Assembly (NCBI RefSeq): GCF_014203605.1
Contig: NZ_JACHJJ010000022.1
Span: 26,804-90,803 of the forward strand
Direction: 5' to 3'
DNA length: 64,000 nucleotides
Origin: Thiemannella venezuelensis
GTDB lineage: Bacteria > Actinomycetota > Actinomycetes > Streptosporangiales > Streptosporangiaceae
Shown: positions 61,124 to 64,000 of the stretch, piece by piece
Layout: every line of letters starts with the position of its first letter
How positions within the stretch are numbered: position 1 is the stretch's first letter
Program-made: the position numbers and the translations under genes
The notes under the pieces: generated by a model
What the model saw: only the letters and a program-made list of their open reading frames with translations
Databases searched by the model: none
Told to the model about the DNA's origin: nothing

Positions 61124-62506
61124 TCAGGCCAGACCGTTCCGCCTGGCCAGAGCATGGAGCTCGGGCGGGACCGGGCCGGTGCCGTACCGCATTCTTGAGA
61201 TCAGCGCGGAGACCGAAGGACGGCGGACCTCCTGTGGCACGGTCCGCTCCGCAGCGAGGAGCGCGGCGACGGCGCGGTCTCGGCGGCCGAACTGCTCCCA
61301 GGCCCGCGCCGTGTCGATGCACCAGCGGGCATGCCGCTCGGGGGTGGGCAGCAGCCCGGCGTCCACCTTGCGGGCGTGGTCGAGGGCGACTCCCGGCTCA
61401 CCGAGCGCGGTGTGGATGCCGATGCGGTAGACGGCGACGTTGGCGGGCGTGGGGAGCCTGCCGCGCAGGGTGTGTTCCGGCAGGCGGGCCGCGGCCTGTT
61501 CCGCCTCGCCGATCAGATCGAGGGCCTGGGCGCGCCGGCCGTTCTGGGCGCAGGCGTAGGCAGCGGTGCACAGCAGCGCGGCGTAGATCTGAAGGGTCTC
61601 GGGCTCGGGGGAGCCCTCGTCGGCCTCCAGGCCGAGCGCGGCACGGGTGAGCACGTCGACCGCGCCCTCATGTCGCCCCTGACGGCGCATGGCGATCGCC
61701 ACCGCCCGGGACGATCCGGCGATCGCGAACGGGTCACCCGAGGCGGTCGCCGTACTGTGGGCCCGATCTGCGGCGACCCACGCCATGCCGTCCTGGTTGA
61801 GCTTGACGGCAAGCTCACTGGTGAGCATGTAGGCGTCGGCCAGGTAGGCACGAGCCTGATCGCGTTCTCGTCCGACCGCCCGCGGAACGGCGGCCTGGGC
61901 CATGGCGGCCACTCTGGGCAACATCGCCGACAGGTCGTCGTACCGGCAGGCGTCGAATGCGCCGCGCGCCGCGCCGACCGCCTTACGCAGGTCGGTGACG
62001 GCCACCCGGGCGTCAAGGGTGCCGCCGGTGAGGACCCCTTCGAGGCGGCGGGTCATCGTCGCAGCATCGGCCGCCTCCTGCGAACCTGTGAGGAGGGCTG
62101 CTCCGGTCAGACCGGTGAGCCCGGCGAGAAACCGGCGTCGCTCCACGGCGTCATCCTCCCCTGCCAGGTGAGCCTCAACACTAACGGGCGGCGTCGCGGA
62201 GGGGGAATGAACGCTCCGATCCTTCGGCGGATTCCCACCGGAAGGCAGGGAGGAAAGACCCAGCCACGACGGTGGGATGTCGAGTGCCCGAGCGAGGACA
62301 CGGAGTGTGGTGATGTCGTCCAGCGCTTGATGCCCGGTCTCCAAACGGGAGATCGTCGCAGCCGAATAACCCGCACGGGCGCCAAGCTGCTGCTGCGTCC
62401 ATCCCCGCTCCCGGCGGGCGAGCCGCACCACTTGCCCGTAGTCGTGTACGGCTGTCGCCTCACGCATCCGGGATCGGTACATACCCGGTTCTCGCGTCTC
62501 CGTCAT
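61124..62506 (-). CDS. XRE-family regulator with C-terminal TPR-like repeats
   Basis: 460 residues. Helix-turn-helix at ~25-75 (VRLARRERGWTQQQLGARAGYSAATISRLETGHQALDD), a linker containing a Tat-like stretch (ERRRFLAGLTGLTGAALLTGSQ) that is probably not a signal, then an all-helical region with Ala-rich repeat pairs resembling TPRs (GEPGVALDHARKVDAG). Common actinomycete regulator class, often beside an ATP-binding anti-sigma-like gene, as here. Start ATG 62506 is uncertain; GTG 62551 is also in frame. Confidence 0.82.
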   Translation of the reverse strand: MTETREPGMYRSRMREATAVHDYGQVVRLARRERGWTQQQLGARAGYSAATISRLETGHQALDDITTLRVLARALDIPPSWLGLSSLPSGGNPPKDRSVHSPSATPPVSVEAHLAGEDDAVERRRFLAGLTGLTGAALLTGSQEAADAATMTRRLEGVLTGGTLDARVAVTDLRKAVGAARGAFDACRYDDLSAMLPRVAAMAQAAVPRAVGRERDQARAYLADAYMLTSELAVKLNQDGMAWVAADRAHSTATASGDPFAIAGSSRAVAIAMRRQGRHEGAVDVLTRAALGLEADEGSPEPETLQIYAALLCTAAYACAQNGRRAQALDLIGEAEQAAARLPEHTLRGRLPTPANVAVYRIGIHTALGEPGVALDHARKVDAGLLPTPERHARWCIDTARAWEQFGRRDRAVAALLAAERTVPQEVRRPSVSALISRMRYGTGPVPPELHALARRNGLA

Positions 62507-62709
62507 GGGCCACCTGATCCGGAGAGGGTCTTCATGTAAATGAATCGTCACGCTGCGCTCAAGTCAACGGGATGACATGCATATCGACCAGCCGGATTTG
62601 CAGGGTCCGCAAAGGATCTTTCACAGCTCGTACGGCCGCCGCCTTTCCGTCGCGACATGAGCTGTCGTGGAGGAAACGCCGGAACTCACAGAGCCGAAGG
62701 GGCATCCCC

Positions 62710-63222
62710 ATGGCCGACACCGATCGCCGACCGCCTGCAATCGCCTGCTCGATCGAACCTCCCGGCAGTACAGCCGGCGACATCCCTCCCCGGGAACTGG
62801 TCGAGGCCACTGTGACCCTCCGGCCGGGAGGCATGGTCTGGCGGCGGACCTTCCTCGGACGGCTGGACCAGGTCCCACCGGCCCGCCACTTCGTCCGTTT
62901 CCTCCTCGCGGACTCCCCCTGGCGGGACGATGCGGAGTCGGTCGTCTCCGAACTCGCCTGCAACGCCCTGCGGCACACCAGCAGCGGACAGCCCCACGGC
63001 TCGTTCATCGTCGAGGTCGTCCGCAAGGCGGCCACCATCCGCGTCACCGTCTACGACTGCGGCTGGGGCGGCATACCTACATTCAAACGCAACTCTGGAA
63101 GCCTCGACGAGAGTGGCCGGGGCCTCCTGACCGTGGCCGCGCTGGCCACCAAAGTCGGCTACCGGGGCACCCGGGCCGTCGGCCACGCCGTGTGGGCGCA
63201 GTTCGACCTTGGATCTTCATGA
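62710..63222 (+). CDS. RsbW-like HATPase (anti-sigma/serine-kinase-type ATP-binding protein)
   Basis: 170 residues. N-box SVVSELACNALRHT, G1 VYDCGWGG and G2 SGRGLLTV of the HATPase_c_2 family. Could be an anti-sigma kinase or an orphan ATP-binding regulator of the kind paired with XRE proteins in streptomycetes. Divergent from the XRE gene (203-bp gap). ATG 62710 preceded by GAAGGGG. A STAS antagonist and an RsbP phosphatase elsewhere in the window could belong to the same signalling type. Confidence 0.82.
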   Translation: MADTDRRPPAIACSIEPPGSTAGDIPPRELVEATVTLRPGGMVWRRTFLGRLDQVPPARHFVRFLLADSPWRDDAESVVSELACNALRHTSSGQPHGSFIVEVVRKAATIRVTVYDCGWGGIPTFKRNSGSLDESGRGLLTVAALATKVGYRGTRAVGHAVWAQFDLGSS

Positions 63223-63335
63223 CTTCACGACTCCCGCAGACGTCTCATCGGATTCTCACACGGGCAACAGGGAGGTCTCATCCGGTGCGCCGAACATCAG
63301 TGCAGGTCAACAGACCACACTGATGAAGGAGCACC

Positions 63336-63890
63336 ATGAACCGCACCAAGCGTCTCGCTGTCATCGCCGGTCTCGGCGCCGCCGTCGCGGGCGGGCTGGT
63401 CGTCCCCGCGGCCGCCTGGGCCGCCGACCCGACCCCCTCCGCGTCCTCCTCGGCCACCTCCGGGACCACGGCCGACACCGGAGAGCGGGGCCCGCGCGGC
63501 GGCCACGGCGGCCGGGGCCTGCACGCCACCGAACTCGCCAAGGCCCTCGGCATCGACGAGGCCAAGGTCACCGCGGCCCTGCGGGAGCTCCGCGAGAGCG
63601 GCGGCACCGACCGGCCCGCCAAGGACGGCCAGCCGCCCACCGAGGCGGAGCGCGAGGCCGCCCGGCAGAAGATGGCCGAGGCTCTGGCCGCCAAGCTCGG
63701 CGTCACCGCCGACAAGATCACCTCGGCCCTGAACGCCCTGCAGCAGCAGCGCGCCGCCAAGGCCGAGGCCGCGCTGAGCGAGCGGCTCAAGACGGCCGTC
63801 ACCGCCGGCACGCTCACCCAGGCCGAGGCCGACGCCGTACTCAAGGCCCATAAGGCGGGCCTGCTCGGCGGCGGCCGCGGAGCGCACTGA
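63336..63890 (+). CDS. secreted helical-repeat protein, unknown function
   Basis: 184 residues. Signal peptide (~1-30, cut after AWA), a Ser/Thr/Gly-rich linker, then two similar helical units (LAKALGIDEAKVTAALRELRESG; LAAKLGVTADKITSALNALQQQ) and a charged C-terminus (KTAVTAGTLTQAEADAVLKAHKAG). The unit resembles the repeats of Clp-N-like or DUF2680-like proteins; function unknown. GAAGGAGC lies before the ATG. Confidence 0.78.
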   Translation: MNRTKRLAVIAGLGAAVAGGLVVPAAAWAADPTPSASSSATSGTTADTGERGPRGGHGGRGLHATELAKALGIDEAKVTAALRELRESGGTDRPAKDGQPPTEAEREAARQKMAEALAAKLGVTADKITSALNALQQQRAAKAEAALSERLKTAVTAGTLTQAEADAVLKAHKAGLLGGGRGAH

Positions 63891-63914
63891 CACACGCCCC
63901 TCCGTCCACACCAA

Positions 63915-63988
63915 ATGAAGATCGTTTGGTGAGAAATGCACGTCGAACCGGCCTCGGAGACGCGAACTTCTCATCAAACGATCTTCAT
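63915..63988. repeat. 21-bp inverted repeat with 32-bp spacer
   Basis: ATGAAGATCGTTTGGTGAGA plus A (63915-63935) is the reverse complement of 63968-63988 apart from one base (a G-U pair in RNA). It lies 25 bp after the secreted protein's stop. Could be a long terminator hairpin, a double operator or the end of a mobile element. Confidence 0.6.
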
Positions 63989-64000
63989 GAGCGGGAGAGC

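Noticed and set aside
62552-62709. Operator in TTCATGTAAATGAA near the XRE start
   Set aside because: Only 5-bp arms; too short to separate from chance.

Overview
This window is high-G+C actinomycete DNA: third codon positions are almost all G or C, many starts are GTG or TTG, and neighbouring genes overlap by 1, 4 or 7-8 bases. The gene set (mycobacterial-type steroid catabolism genes, Opu and Rbs-type importers, a CebR-type operator, secreted cellulase) suggests a soil actinomycete, possibly of the Streptosporangiales; that placement is inference. No rRNA, tRNA, CRISPR array, integrase or intact transposase was seen.

Layout. (1) 1-9.2 kb: a C-rich low-complexity edge, an alpha/beta hydrolase behind a perfect inverted repeat, an FtsX-type ABC exporter, a flavin reductase and a four-gene OpuC/ProU-type osmoprotectant importer. 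(2) 9.4-11.4 kb: a sigma-like protein with a C-terminal membrane anchor, and an anti-sigma-factor antagonist. (3) 11.4-21.3 kb: a steroid side-chain block. A tightly overlapping operon fadD-chsE1-chsE2-chsH2-chsH1-ltp2 (like the igr operon of Mycobacterium tuberculosis) is divergent from a KstR-like TetR regulator, which is followed by a FadA5-like thiolase and a metallo-hydrolase. (4) 21.4-26.3 kb: a GntR/FadR regulator and a four-gene operon that fits non-phosphorylative L-fucose-type sugar-acid catabolism; both carry the same 16-bp operator. (5) 26.7-31.6 kb: a CYP125-like P450, two paralogous membrane proteins, a phosphotransferase with an upstream nonsense codon, gene debris (P450 tail, HsdR tail) and a HigBA-type toxin-antitoxin pair between 33-bp direct repeats. 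(6) 31.8-38.0 kb: GDP-mannose dehydratase-like enzyme divergent from glycosyltransferase-methyltransferase-alpha-barrel genes, a DUF1702-like protein and a second methyltransferase. (7) 38.1-39.9 kb: PPOX-family protein, [3Fe-4S] ferredoxin and zinc alcohol dehydrogenase. (8) 40.1-48.3 kb: an AraC regulator divergent from a secreted intradiol dioxygenase with a carbohydrate-binding module, and an Rbs-type sugar ABC importer operon with an oxidoreductase and a TIM-barrel isomerase. (9) 48.5-57.6 kb: Hsd4A-like SDR, a DapB-like oxidoreductase, an RsbP/RsbQ energy-stress pair, two sensor kinases, a second metallo-hydrolase and a Xi-class GST. (10) 57.8-64.0 kb: GH9 cellulase behind a CebR box, small secreted proteins, an XRE regulator and an RsbW-like ATPase.

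The unifying signal is a set of palindromes matching the mycobacterial KstR box TNNAACNNGTTNNA. Exact matches lie upstream of fadA5 (18992), the P450 (26597), the GDP-sugar/glycosyltransferase divergon (32926) and the PPOX-ferredoxin-ADH operon (38099); near matches flank the kstR-like gene. A KstR2-type motif lies 12 bp from the P450 box. Together these describe a dispersed steroid side-chain regulon: P450 with a ferredoxin and an alcohol dehydrogenase for terminal oxidation, FadD for activation, the thiolase, then ChsE1/E2, ChsH1/H2 and Ltp2 for removal of the last C3 unit.
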